Positions 16,818-25,607 are shown, counted from the first letter of the stretch. The stretch is 64,000 nucleotides of DNA from Lacrimispora sp. BS-2 (GCF_040207125.1 NZ_CP157940.1:1860001-1924000), one strand, 5' to 3'. Numbers and translations: made by a program. Notes: a model not told the origin generated them from the sequence alone.

Positions 16818-16829
16818 AGAATTATTCAA

Positions 16830-16876
16830 TCGGAAAGCGAGGCGGGAATTTAAGAAATCCTGCCTCGCTTTCCGGT
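16830..16876 (+). terminator. Bidirectional terminator between the Trp transporter and the KDG kinase
   Basis: CGGAAAGCGAGGCGGGA and TCCTGCCTCGCTTTCCG form a stem of about 16 bp. It lies between convergent genes. Confidence 0.85.
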
Positions 16877-16892
16877 ATTGCGCTTTTTTATT

Positions 16893-17918
16893 TTATCTGC
16901 TCATCTCGCTCTGAGGTCCGTTATTATTATGGTCTTTTATAACGGTATTGACTTCGCTTAAATCAGAAGTAGGAAGATCTCCTGGTATGGTATTCTTTAA
17001 GGCTGATGCCGCATTGCCGTACCGGACTGCCTTCATGCAGTCGCCTCCGCTGCTTAAAAGGCCATAAAGTGCGCCTGCAATATAAGCATCTCCGCTTCCG
17101 ATCCGGTCTACAACATCTATGTTATGGTAGGGTTCTTCCTCGTAATATTCCTTTCTGGAAGCATCGTAAATTACGGAACCAAAGGTATGGCTCTTTGGAC
17201 TGTGAACGATCCTCTGAGTGGAAGCCACAACGGAAATGGGATACTCCTCTGTAAAGCTCTTCATGATCTCCTTAACGGTCCCCTCCTTCTTAAAGGTCAG
17301 TCTGGCCGTTTCTTCTGAGCAGAAGAAAATATCCACATAGGGAAGAATCTCTTCAATACATGCTCTGGCTTCCTCCCCTGTCCAGAGATTACCGCGGAAA
17401 TTCACATCAAAGGAAATAATGGTTCCTGTCTGCTTGAACTTTTTGATCATATCAATGGCTGTCTTCCTGGTATTCTCACATAAAGCCAGGGTAATCCCTG
17501 TGGTGTGGAAACAGGTCGCCGCCCGATACATCTCCTCCGGGAAGGAAGAGGTGCTGATCTGAACAAAAGAACTGTTCTTTCTGTCGTAAATGACCTTGGG
17601 TTTCCTTGGATATGCTCCGTATTCATAATAATAAAGCCCCAGCCTTGCACTTAGACTGTTATCATAAACAAAATAGTCATCGCTGATTCCATAAGAACGG
17701 ACTTTATTCTTTACAAAATTTCCTATATCATTAAAGGGAAGCTGGGTAACCACGCCGGTATGAAGCCCTAAAAGAGCTGCGCCTACTGCAACATTTAATT
17801 CCGCACCGCCTACCTGTTTTTGAAAGGAATCTCCCCTGACAAGCCGCTCCACGCCTTCCGGAGACAGGCGTAACAGCAGCTCACCCAGGCTCAGTAAATC
17901 AAAAGGTCTGTCACTCAT
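16893..17918 (-). CDS. PfkB-family sugar kinase, probable 2-dehydro-3-deoxygluconokinase
   Basis: The 341-residue protein is a ribokinase/PfkB kinase with GGAELNVAVGAALLG near the N-terminus and the catalytic anion hole DRIGSGDAYIAG near residue 265. Together with the neighbouring KDPG aldolase it would phosphorylate 2-dehydro-3-deoxygluconate from hexuronate breakdown. The ATG at 17916-17918 follows GGAGGTAAG. It is a diverged paralog of the next kinase gene upstream and is separated from it by a terminator, so it is expressed by read-through or its own signals. Confidence 0.85.
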   Translation of the reverse strand: MSDRPFDLLSLGELLLRLSPEGVERLVRGDSFQKQVGGAELNVAVGAALLGLHTGVVTQLPFNDIGNFVKNKVRSYGISDDYFVYDNSLSARLGLYYYEYGAYPRKPKVIYDRKNSSFVQISTSSFPEEMYRAATCFHTTGITLALCENTRKTAIDMIKKFKQTGTIISFDVNFRGNLWTGEEARACIEEILPYVDIFFCSEETARLTFKKEGTVKEIMKSFTEEYPISVVASTQRIVHSPKSHTFGSVIYDASRKEYYEEEPYHNIDVVDRIGSGDAYIAGALYGLLSSGGDCMKAVRYGNAASALKNTIPGDLPTSDLSEVNTVIKDHNNNGPQSEMSR

Positions 17919-17946
17919 CTTGAACTTACCTCCATAATTTTTAAAA

Positions 17947-17972
17947 GGGGAGTCATTGCCCAATGACTCCCC
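17947..17972 (-). terminator. Terminator between the two KDG kinase genes
   Basis: GGGGAGTCATT and AATGACTCCCC pair perfectly over an 11-bp stem with a 4-base loop; on the minus strand TTTTAAAAATT follows. It marks the original end of the upstream kinase gene. Confidence 0.85.
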
Positions 17973-17990
17973 ATCTCTGTTTCTTATCGA

Positions 17991-19023
17991 TTATCTCTGA
18001 ACACGGCCTGAACCGTCGCCGCCGGCCAGAGTATCCACGTCTTCTCTGGTTACCAGGTTGAAGTCTCCAGGAATGGTATGCTTTAATGCGGATGTCTGCA
18101 ACACCAAATTCCAGAGCGCTCTTAAAGTCCTTGCCGTCAACCAGCCCGCAGATCACACCTGCTGCAAAGGAATCACCGCCGCCTACACGGTCAACGATAG
18201 GGGTAACGCGGTATTTTCTGGAGTGGTAGAACTCACGGGTCGCGCCATCCATGATGCATGCAGACCAGCCGTTGTCGGAAGCTGAGTAGCTTTCACGCAG
18301 GGAGCTGATCACATATTTGAAGTTAAACTTATCGATCATCTGATTGAAGATGTCCACATAGCCCTGTAATTCCAGCTCACCGGAAGTTACATCGGTATTG
18401 CCTGGCTTAAAGCCAAGAACCTTTTCTGCATCCTCTTCGTTGCCGATGCATACATCAACATACTGCATCAGGTTTGTCATAACTTTCTGAGCCTTCTCAG
18501 AAGACCATAATTTCTTACGGAAGTTTAAGTCTACGGAAACTGTTACACCATGAGCCTTAGCTGCCTTTAAAGCTGCCTCGGTCAATTCTGCTGCTTCATC
18601 GCTTACTGCCGGTGTGATTCCTGTGAAATGGAACCAGTCTGCATCCTTGAAGATCTCGTCAAAATTAAAGTCAGCTGCAGTTGCCGTAGCGATGGAGGAA
18701 TGCGCCCTGTCATATACTACTGCAGACGCTCTCATGGCAGAACCTGTCTCTAAATAGTAGATACCAAGTCTTTCACCGCATTTTGCAATGTGCTTTGTTC
18801 CTACGTTGTATTTTCTTAAAGCAGCTACCGCACACTCACCGATGGGATTCTTAGGAACTGCTGTTACAAACTCAGTGTCATGTCCATAGTTTGCCAGGGA
18901 AACAGCCACGTTAGCTTCACCGCCGCCGTAGTTTACATCAAACTCATCTGCCTGAATGAACTTCTCATTATTTGGGGTAGATAATCTTAACATGATCTCG
19001 CCCATGGTTACTAATTTTGCCAT
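17991..19023 (-). pseudogene. kdgK: 2-dehydro-3-deoxygluconokinase with a C-terminal frameshift
   Basis: The PfkB-family kinase is intact through the catalytic motif DRVGGGDSFAAG (about residue 285). At 18095 one extra T (an A on the coding strand) within GTTGCAGACATCC breaks the frame. Removing it restores the family ending GVAASALKHTIPGDFNL and a natural stop at 17991, giving 343 residues. As read, the frame instead runs into an Arg-rich tail that crosses the terminator and the next gene's ribosome binding site. It could be a real mutation or a sequencing error. A diverged paralog downstream could supply the activity. It follows the KDPG aldolase gene by about 100 bases. Confidence 0.75.
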
Positions 19024-19120
19024 TTTGTATTCTCTCCTAGAATTCTATTATTAATTTTTATTATTAGTTTTTCTTAATTGCGTGCTCCAAGGGGGCCTTC
19101 TCTTCCGGCTTCTCCGTCAT

Positions 19121-19771
19121 TTACCTTGCTGCTGCCACTGCCTCAACGAATTCTTTTGCCTTAGCTGTTACTGCTGCAAAATCACCTGTCTTAGCACCCT
19201 TTGTTAAGCTGCTTCCGGTACCAACGGCATAGGCTCCTGCCTTGATCCACTTATCAACGTTGTCAACGTCAACACCGCCGGATGGCATGAAATCACCCTG
19301 GGGAAGGGGTCCTTTAAATGAGCTGATCGCTTCCGGTCCCATGATGTTGCCTGGAAAGATCTTGATGACGTCACAGCCGCACTCCAATGCGGTGATCGCT
19401 TCGGTAGGTGTCATAACGCCTGGAAGCATAGGCACTCTGTAACGGTTGCAAAGCTTGATGGTCTCAACATTTAAGCCTGGGCTTACTACGTAATTAGCGC
19501 CTGCAAGGATTGCTGCTCTCGCTGTTTCCGGATCAAGAACAGTACCTGCTCCAATAACAACATCTTCATTTTTTCTATATTTTTCAGACATTTTTGCGAT
19601 GAATTCAATTGGATTTCCTTCATCCATGGTCATTGTGATTTCAATAAAATTGATGCCGCCTGCAATGATGGCGTCAACTACCTTTTCGCCCTGTTCAAAG
19701 TCCTTTGCACGAACAACAGCTACCAGACAGTCTTTTTTCATCTTAGATAAAACCTGTTCTTTTTTCATCAT
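19121..19771 (-). CDS. eda: Bifunctional KDPG / 4-hydroxy-2-oxoglutarate aldolase
   Basis: The 216-residue class I aldolase cleaves 2-dehydro-3-deoxy-6-phosphogluconate to pyruvate and glyceraldehyde 3-phosphate. The Schiff-base lysine is K137 in CDVIKIFPG, and E44 in FIEITM is the catalytic glutamate. GAGTVLD and PSGGVDVDNV are family signatures. AAGGAG lies upstream of the ATG. It leads the operon with the frameshifted KDG kinase. Its promoter (19840-19868) is followed by a 14-bp palindrome (19794-19807) expected to bind the IclR-type regulator encoded next door. Confidence 0.92.
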   Translation of the reverse strand: MMKKEQVLSKMKKDCLVAVVRAKDFEQGEKVVDAIIAGGINFIEITMTMDEGNPIEFIAKMSEKYRKNEDVVIGAGTVLDPETARAAILAGANYVVSPGLNVETIKLCNRYRVPMLPGVMTPTEAITALECGCDVIKIFPGNIMGPEAISSFKGPLPQGDFMPSGGVDVDNVDKWIKAGAYAVGTGSSLTKGAKTGDFAAVTAKAKEFVEAVAAAR

Positions 19772-19793
19772 CCTTCAACTCTCCTTCTTCATT

Positions 19794-19807
19794 TTCGTAT
19801 ATACGAA
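19794..19807. promoter_or_regulatory. IclR-type (KdgR) operator, eda side
   Basis: TTCGTATATACGAA is a perfect palindrome. It lies about 25-40 bases downstream of the predicted eda transcription start, a position suited to repression. An identical copy sits upstream of the regulator gene. Confidence 0.75.
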
Positions 19808-19839
19808 TTAATTTCATATTTACGATTCCTATACTTGAA

Positions 19840-19868
19840 ATATTAATCGTTTCCAGCCATTTTGTCAA
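19840..19868 (-). promoter_or_regulatory. Promoter of the eda-kdgK operon
   Basis: On the minus strand perfect TTGACA (19863-19868) and TAATAT (19840-19845) with a 17-base spacer. Confidence 0.75.
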
Positions 19869-19878
19869 CAGGTATTCC

Positions 19879-20640
19879 TTATATTTTTCCAAGAAAGCCT
19901 AACAAACGGGAAACCTCCATGCTCTTTTCAGAAACCAGCTTTCCCAAGGCCTCATAATCATTAGAAGGCTTATAAAGACTGGACACGCTGATGGCTCCAA
20001 GCACATTGCCATCCCGGTCAAAAACCGGGGCTCCCACACACTGCATATGCTCCTCCATCTCCCTGGCATCGAAAGCATAGCCTCTCTCCCGGACCTTTTT
20101 CAGTTCTTCAAGAAGCTGCCCCTTGTTCCTTATGGTCCTCTCAGTGTACTGGGTGAATTTCAGCCGGCTGATCATCTGCTCTCTGGTCTCATCATCGCTG
20201 TAGGCAAGAATCACCTTTCCAAGGGAGGTACAGTACATGGGATTTTTGGAACCAACGGTTGCTGTGGTGATAATAGGGTTTTCCGGTTCGAACTTACATA
20301 TGTATACCACATGATGATCCGACGGAATTCCAAAGAAGACTGTTTTTCCCACTTCCTTTGAAAATGCCTTGAGTACCGGCTCTATGATCCCGATAAAATC
20401 CAGATTATTGGTATAGTTAATGCCGATGCGGTAGGCCATCAGGCCTATGGTATAATTTTGCTTTTGTCCCCTGGCCACATTTACCATGCCCATCTCAGCA
20501 AGGGTTGTTACAATATCGTAGGCGCTGGTCTTGGGAAGGTTCAGCTTTTCACAGAGATCATCCAGAGTGGCTCCTTCCGGTGTTCTGGATATCAGTTTTA
20601 ATATTTCTACAGTTCTTTGAGTCGTTCTGTTCAGTTTCAT
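19879..20640 (-). CDS. kdgR: IclR-family transcriptional regulator (KdgR-like)
   Basis: The 253-residue protein has an N-terminal winged helix (about 5-65; LDDLCEKLNLPKTSAYDIVTTL) and the IclR effector-binding domain (about 80-250; GKVILAYSDDE and GAPVFDRDGNVLGAISVSS). In this family KdgR binds KDG or its phosphate and controls pectin and hexuronate genes. Its location next to KDG kinase and KDPG aldolase genes, and the identical palindromes in front of eda and of itself, support that role and autoregulation. Confidence 0.87.
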   Translation of the reverse strand: MKLNRTTQRTVEILKLISRTPEGATLDDLCEKLNLPKTSAYDIVTTLAEMGMVNVARGQKQNYTIGLMAYRIGINYTNNLDFIGIIEPVLKAFSKEVGKTVFFGIPSDHHVVYICKFEPENPIITTATVGSKNPMYCTSLGKVILAYSDDETREQMISRLKFTQYTERTIRNKGQLLEELKKVRERGYAFDAREMEEHMQCVGAPVFDRDGNVLGAISVSSLYKPSNDYEALGKLVSEKSMEVSRLLGFLGKI

Positions 20641-20665
20641 GGCTTGGCCTCCATTTCTATGTCCT

Positions 20666-20695
20666 AGTATACTCCGAAAAACCGGAAAAAAGCAA
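20666..20695 (-). promoter_or_regulatory. Promoter of the IclR regulator gene
   Basis: TTGCTT (20690-20695) and TATACT (20666-20671) on the minus strand with an 18-base spacer. The palindrome 20703-20716 lies just upstream of the -35. Confidence 0.5.
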
Positions 20696-20702
20696 GGTTA
20701 TT

Positions 20703-20716
20703 TTCGTATATACGAA
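20703..20716. promoter_or_regulatory. IclR-type (KdgR) operator, regulator side
   Basis: TTCGTATATACGAA, identical to the palindrome in front of eda, lies in the divergent region between the iclR and lacI genes. Confidence 0.75.
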
Positions 20717-20722
20717 ACATTT

Positions 20723-20736
20723 GTAAGTATTTACAA
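20723..20736. promoter_or_regulatory. Distal operator candidate for the LacI regulator
   Basis: TGTAAGTATTTACA is the reverse complement of the site at 20824-20837. The centres are 101 bp apart. Confidence 0.55.
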
Positions 20737-20784
20737 AATGATGGGGATTTTATTGGATATTTTGCTAAAACAATAAATCAGGGA

Positions 20785-20813
20785 TTGTAATACTCATCAT
20801 AAGTATGTATAAT
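20785..20813 (+). promoter_or_regulatory. Promoter of the lacI-uxaC operon
   Basis: TTGTAA (20785-20790) and a perfect TATAAT (20808-20813) with a 17-base spacer. Confidence 0.7.
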
Positions 20814-20823
20814 GAACTGGGTA

Positions 20824-20837
20824 TGTAAATACTTACA
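20824..20837. promoter_or_regulatory. Proximal operator candidate for the LacI regulator
   Basis: TGTAAATACTTACA is a near-palindrome directly downstream of the -10 element, where a LacI-type repressor would block transcription. Confidence 0.6.
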
Positions 20838-20855
20838 ATTACGGAGGTGATGCTT

Positions 20856-21857
20856 TTGAATATCTATGATGTTTCCGAACATGCTCACGTATCGATTGCC
20901 ACTGTTTCCCGCGTCATCAACGGAAATCCCAATGTCAGCGAAAAAACCAGAAAGCGGGTTCTCGACGTCATGGAGGAACTGGGGTATACCCCCAATGTAT
21001 TCGCCAGAAGCCTGGGGCTGAATACCATGAAGACCATCGGAATCATGTGTGCCGATTCTTCTGACCCATGGCTTGCAGAGGCCATCTACTATCTGGAAAA
21101 GGAATTAAGGGGCAATGGTTATGATTCTCTTCTCTGCTGCACCGGCTATCTTCCTGAAACCAAGAAGAAATATCTGGAACTTTTGCGTTCCAAACGGGTG
21201 GATGCCATCATCCTGACCGGTTCCCATTATATAGAAACAAAGCCAAAGGATAATGCCTATCTTCTGGAGGCAGCAAAGGATCTTCCCATTATGCTGGTCA
21301 ACGGTCAGCTTGAGGGGGAACAGATCTACAGCACGGTCTGCGATGACCACGCCGCAGTCTACGATGCCACCTTACGGCTTTACCGTTCCGGCCGTTCTTC
21401 GGTGCTCTATCTTTATTCCGGAAATTCCTTCAGCAATTTTCACAAGCTTTCCGGCTACCGGGATGCCGTAAGAGATGCCGGTTTTATGATCCGGGACGAA
21501 CTTATGGTGCTCTGCAATAAGGACTTAGAAGCTGCCACGGAACGCCTTAACATGGTTTCCCGTTCCGGTGTCCATTTTGATGCTGTTCTGGCTTCCGAGG
21601 ATATTCTGGCTGTTGGAGCTGTTAAATATGCAGACAAGGCGGGACTTAAGATTCCTCAGGATTTGAGCATCATCGGATACAACAATTCCATCCTGTCCAG
21701 GTGCACGACTCCGGAAATTACTTCCGTGGACAATAAGGTGGAAGCCCTTTGTACCACCACCGTAAACACCCTGATGAAGGTGCTTGAGGTGGGAAACGTG
21801 CCCGTAAAGACCACCATCACTCCGGAGCTGATAAAACGAGGTACCACTAATTTTTAA
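20856..21857 (+). CDS. LacI-family transcriptional regulator
   Basis: The 333-residue protein starts NIYDVSEHAHVSIATVSRVIN, a typical LacI headpiece whose hinge helix lies near residues 50-60, followed by a periplasmic-binding-type sugar domain. The TTG at 20856 is preferred: GGAGG lies 8 bases upstream, whereas the ATG 6 bases earlier is too close to it. It is transcribed with glucuronate isomerase (29-base gap), so a hexuronate or its breakdown product is the probable effector. A pair of near-identical dyads brackets its promoter. Confidence 0.88.
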   Translation: MNIYDVSEHAHVSIATVSRVINGNPNVSEKTRKRVLDVMEELGYTPNVFARSLGLNTMKTIGIMCADSSDPWLAEAIYYLEKELRGNGYDSLLCCTGYLPETKKKYLELLRSKRVDAIILTGSHYIETKPKDNAYLLEAAKDLPIMLVNGQLEGEQIYSTVCDDHAAVYDATLRLYRSGRSSVLYLYSGNSFSNFHKLSGYRDAVRDAGFMIRDELMVLCNKDLEAATERLNMVSRSGVHFDAVLASEDILAVGAVKYADKAGLKIPQDLSIIGYNNSILSRCTTPEITSVDNKVEALCTTTVNTLMKVLEVGNVPVKTTITPELIKRGTTNF

Positions 21858-21886
21858 TTACACATATTCAAGGAGGATTCTCTAAC

Positions 21887-23290
21887 ATGAAACAGTTTAT
21901 GGACAAGGATTTTTTACTGTCTACCGATTCGGCGAAAAAGCTTTATCACACCTATGCAGAAAACATGCCTATCGTAGACTATCACTGCCATATCAACCCT
22001 CAGGAAATCTATGAAGACCGCAAGTTTGATACCATTACCCAGGTATGGTTAGGCGGCGATCATTACAAATGGCGTCAGATGCGTTCCTGCGGCGTGGATG
22101 AAAGATATATTACAGGGGATGCTTCCGACCGTGAGAAATTCCAGAAATGGGCAGAAATCCTGCCAAAACTGATCGGCAATCCACTCTACCACTGGAGTCA
22201 TTTAGAGCTTCAGAGATATTTCGGCTATACCGGCCATTTAAACGGCAATACAGCGGAAGAGGTATGGAATCTGTGCAATAAAAAGCTTCAGGAAGATTCC
22301 ATGAGCGTCCGCAGCTTAATCAGACAGTCAGGTGTCAAGCTGATCTGCACCACCGACGATCCTGCAGATACCCTGGAGTGGCATCAGAAAATTGCCGCTG
22401 ATTCAGCCTTTGAAGTAAAGGTGCTTCCTGCCTGGAGACCTGACAAGGCCATGAACATCGAAAAACCGGATTTTGCAGCCTATATGGCAAAGTTATCTGC
22501 TGTCAGCGGCGTGGAAATCAAGGATTTCGCTTCCTTAAAGACCGCTTTAAAAAACCGCATGGAATTTTTCGCAAGCCAGGGCTGCGGTGTATCCGACCAT
22601 GCCCTTGAATATGTTATGTATGTTCCTGCTGATGAGGCAGAGCTTGATACGATCTTTGCAAACGGGCTTTCAGGAAAGACGATCTCAAAAGAGGATGAGT
22701 TGAAATACAAGACCGCCTTCATGCTGTTCGCTGCAAAGGAATACAACCGCATGGGATGGGTGATGCAGCTTCATTACGGATGCAAGCGTGACAACAATGC
22801 CATGGCGTTTGAAAAACTGGGACCTGACACTGGTTTCGACTGCATCAACAACTACGCTCCTTCCGCCCAGATGGCTGATTTCTTAAACGCATTGAGCGCA
22901 ACCGATGAGGTTCCAAAAACCATCATCTACTCCTTAAATCCCAATGACAATGCCTCCATCGGCACCATCCTTGGCTGTTTCCAGAGTAAATTCCCCGGAA
23001 AGATCCAGCAGGGCTCCGCATGGTGGTTCAACGATCACAAGACCGGCATGACCGAGCAGATGATCTCCCTGGCAAACTTAGGATGCCTTGGTAACTTTAT
23101 TGGAATGCTCACCGATTCCAGAAGCTTCTTATCCTATACCAGACACGAATACTTCCGCAGAATCCTCTGCGAGCTGGTCGGCGGATGGGTGGAAAACGGA
23201 GAGTATCCGGATGACCAGGATTCCCTGAAAGAAATCATTGAGGGAATTTCCTTTAACAATGCGATAAAGTATTTTAATTTCGAAATTTAA
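21887..23290 (+). CDS. uxaC: Glucuronate isomerase (uronate isomerase)
   Basis: The 467-residue enzyme converts glucuronate to fructuronate and galacturonate to tagaturonate. It belongs to the amidohydrolase-fold UxaC family. The N-terminal YHCHINPQEI carries metal ligands, and CTTDDPADTLEWH and LTDSRSFLSYTRHEYFRR are family signatures. Length is typical. AGGAGG precedes the ATG. It gives the entry step of the hexuronate pathway whose lower part (KDG kinase, KDPG aldolase) is encoded on the other strand. Reductase and dehydratase genes for the middle steps are not in the window. Confidence 0.95.
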   Translation: MKQFMDKDFLLSTDSAKKLYHTYAENMPIVDYHCHINPQEIYEDRKFDTITQVWLGGDHYKWRQMRSCGVDERYITGDASDREKFQKWAEILPKLIGNPLYHWSHLELQRYFGYTGHLNGNTAEEVWNLCNKKLQEDSMSVRSLIRQSGVKLICTTDDPADTLEWHQKIAADSAFEVKVLPAWRPDKAMNIEKPDFAAYMAKLSAVSGVEIKDFASLKTALKNRMEFFASQGCGVSDHALEYVMYVPADEAELDTIFANGLSGKTISKEDELKYKTAFMLFAAKEYNRMGWVMQLHYGCKRDNNAMAFEKLGPDTGFDCINNYAPSAQMADFLNALSATDEVPKTIIYSLNPNDNASIGTILGCFQSKFPGKIQQGSAWWFNDHKTGMTEQMISLANLGCLGNFIGMLTDSRSFLSYTRHEYFRRILCELVGGWVENGEYPDDQDSLKEIIEGISFNNAIKYFNFEI

Positions 23291-23358
23291 TCCCAGGGAC
23301 TGGTGCCGCAGGAAGCTGCGATGAATCTTTTTACAGTGAGCCTGCCTGAATAGTAAAA

Positions 23359-23401
23359 AAAGGGAGTTCGATCCTTTCCAAAAAGATCGAACTCCCTTTT
23401 T
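23359..23401 (+). terminator. Bidirectional terminator between uxaC and rnfB
   Basis: AAAGGGAGTTCGATC and GATCGAACTCCCTTT form a 15-bp stem flanked by A and T runs on both sides, serving both convergent operons. Confidence 0.9.
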
Positions 23402-23406
23402 TTATT

Positions 23407-24195
23407 TTACTGAATCACCTTCACAGGACATTTTGCAGCGCATTTACCGCAATTTGTGCATTTCTCATAATCGATGATTGCAACATTGTTATCCATGTGA
23501 ATGGCATCAAATTCACACTGCTTTGTACATATCATACAGCCAATACAGCCAACTTCACATTTAGCCTTTACATCTTTGCCCCTGTCATGGGAATTGCATT
23601 GAACCAGATGCTTTGACTTGTATGGAACCAGGTCAATCAGATTGTTAGGACAGGCAGAAACGCATTTGCCGCAGGCTACGCATTTCTCCTTATCCACTAC
23701 TGCAATTCCGTCAACCACATGGATGGCGTCAAATTCACAGGCTTTTACGCAAGAACCGTATCCCATACAGCCATAGACACAGGCCTTTTCGCCGGAGCCG
23801 GGGACCACCGATGCCATCCGGCAGTCATCAATTCCGTAATAATTGTACTGAACCTTTGTCTTATCGCAGGTTCCTTTACATTTTACAAATGCAACCTTCT
23901 TATCCGTGGAACCTGCCGCAACTCCCATGATTTCACCGATCTTTTCAGCTACTGCTGCGCCGCCAACCGGACAGGCAGAAACATCTGCCTGGCCTAATGC
24001 AATGGCCTTAGCCAGAGCATCACAGCCTGCATATCCGCAGCCGCCGCAGTTGTTACCTGGAAGCTCGTTACGGACAAGGATCTCTTTTTCATCAACTTCT
24101 ACTTTAAACTTTTCGCTGGCAATTCCCAGGAACACACCGATCAGAATTCCGATGATGCCCACAACGGCTGCCGCAAATATAATACCTGTTACCAT
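23407..24195 (-). CDS. rnfB: Rnf complex subunit B (iron-sulfur protein)
   Basis: The 262-residue subunit carries electrons from ferredoxin into the Rnf complex. It has an N-terminal membrane anchor (about 4-25), a CGGCGYAGC cluster near residue 50, and a C-terminal set of 4Fe-4S motifs: CVACGKCVSACP, CIGCMICTKQC and CTNCGKCAAKCP. It is the last gene of rnfCDGEAB. The complex couples reduced ferredoxin oxidation to NAD reduction and pumps sodium ions or protons. Confidence 0.95.
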   Translation of the reverse strand: MVTGIIFAAAVVGIIGILIGVFLGIASEKFKVEVDEKEILVRNELPGNNCGGCGYAGCDALAKAIALGQADVSACPVGGAAVAEKIGEIMGVAAGSTDKKVAFVKCKGTCDKTKVQYNYYGIDDCRMASVVPGSGEKACVYGCMGYGSCVKACEFDAIHVVDGIAVVDKEKCVACGKCVSACPNNLIDLVPYKSKHLVQCNSHDRGKDVKAKCEVGCIGCMICTKQCEFDAIHMDNNVAIIDYEKCTNCGKCAAKCPVKVIQ

Positions 24196-24210
24196 TCTTT
24201 CGTCTCCTCC

Positions 24211-24789
24211 TTATTTAATTAATCCGGAAAATCCGAAAAATGCGATTGCCATCAGGCCGGAGGTAATCAGGACAATGGGAGAACCCTTAAAGGAATAGGG
24301 AACATCATTGTTTTCGATTCTCTCGCGGACACCTGCCAGCATAACAATGGCAATGGTAAAGCCTACGGAAATACCCACACCGTTGATAACACTTTCCAGA
24401 ATGTTATATTCCTTCTGCACGTTGGTCAGGGCCACGCCCAGAACCGCACAGTTGGTTGTGATCAAAGGAAGATACACACCCAGCGCCTCATAAAGAGCGG
24501 GCATGGATTTCTTTAAAAACATTTCTACAAACTGCACCAGAGCTGCAATAACCAGGATAAACACAATGGTCTGTAGGAATTCCAGATGAAGCCCCACTAA
24601 AATACCCTTATAAATGACACTGGTTGCAAATGCTGCAATGGTAATTACGAAAATAACGGCTGCGCCCATACCGGCAGAGGTCTTCACATTTTTGGAAACT
24701 CCAAGGAATGGACATAGGCCAAGGAACTGGCTGAGCACTACGTTGTTGACCAATGCGGAGCCAATGGCTATCAATAATAATTCTTTCAT
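24211..24789 (-). CDS. rnfA: Rnf complex subunit A
   Basis: This 192-residue membrane protein has about six transmembrane helices and the paired Cys-containing motifs LCPFLGVSK and TTNCAVLGVAL typical of RnfA/NqrE. In the complex it sits with RnfE and binds a cluster inside the membrane. AGGAGG precedes the ATG. Gaps to its neighbours are 15 and 12 bases. Confidence 0.94.
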   Translation of the reverse strand: MKELLLIAIGSALVNNVVLSQFLGLCPFLGVSKNVKTSAGMGAAVIFVITIAAFATSVIYKGILVGLHLEFLQTIVFILVIAALVQFVEMFLKKSMPALYEALGVYLPLITTNCAVLGVALTNVQKEYNILESVINGVGISVGFTIAIVMLAGVRERIENNDVPYSFKGSPIVLITSGLMAIAFFGFSGLIK

Positions 24790-24801
24790 CTATCCATCCT
24801 C

Positions 24802-25596
24802 CTATTCATCTTTCCTGGAAGCTGCGTTTTTGGCTTCCGCTTCTTTTTTGACTGCCTGTGCCTTCTTTGCTGCCAGTGCTTCCTCTTCCATCTGCTTCTT
24901 TTTAGCCTGAAGGACCTCATGATTGGACATGCAGGAGGAACCGGTACAGGAAGCACAGTTGCCGCCGCAGGCTAACTTAGACGGAGGAACAGAACCGTTG
25001 GTAGCGGATGGTGCCTTAAACTTATTCTGAAGCGCCGTTAAAACAGACAGCACAAAGAATGCACCCGGAGCGAGGACGAAAATGGAGATATGAAAATCCT
25101 CCGGAATAAAGGTATATCCAAATATAGCTCCGGAACCTAACAACTCACGGACAAGTCCGATACAGGTAAGAGCGATGGTAAAACCAAGTCCCATACCGAT
25201 TCCGTCAAAGGTAGATTCCATGACACCATTCTTGGAAGCATAGGATTCTGCACGGCCTAAAATAATACAGTTTACAACGATAAGAGGAATGTAAATTCCA
25301 AGTGCAGAATAAAGGCTTGGTACATAGGCCTGTAAAAGGAGTTGCACAATCGTAACCAGAGTCGCAACGACAACGATATAGGCCGGAATTCTCACCCGGT
25401 CCGGAATGATATTACGAAGGGCAGAAATAAGCATATTGGAAAACAGCAGCACCACGGTCGTGGAAAGCCCCATGCCCACACCGTTCACCGCCGACGTGGT
25501 AACAGCCAGAGTCGGGCACATGCCAAGCATCAGGATGAAGGTCGGGTTTTCTTTTACAATACCGTTAAATAAACGTTCCATACATTTCTTGTTCAT
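24802..25596 (-). CDS. rnfE: Rnf complex subunit E with a Cys-rich, charged C-terminal extension
   Basis: The first 200 residues are a normal RnfE/NqrD membrane subunit with about six helices and motifs LGMCPTLAV and VVNCIILGRAE. After the last helix comes an unusual tail of about 60 residues. It contains CGGNCASCTGSSC and then a Lys/Glu/Ala-rich helical stretch. Most RnfE proteins end soon after the last helix, so the tail is extra; it could bind metal or a cluster and dock a soluble partner. A GGAGGTGG site precedes the ATG. Confidence 0.92.
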   Translation of the reverse strand: MNKKCMERLFNGIVKENPTFILMLGMCPTLAVTTSAVNGVGMGLSTTVVLLFSNMLISALRNIIPDRVRIPAYIVVVATLVTIVQLLLQAYVPSLYSALGIYIPLIVVNCIILGRAESYASKNGVMESTFDGIGMGLGFTIALTCIGLVRELLGSGAIFGYTFIPEDFHISIFVLAPGAFFVLSVLTALQNKFKAPSATNGSVPPSKLACGGNCASCTGSSCMSNHEVLQAKKKQMEEEALAAKKAQAVKKEAEAKNAASRKDE

Positions 25597-25607
25597 CTTC
25601 CCACCTC

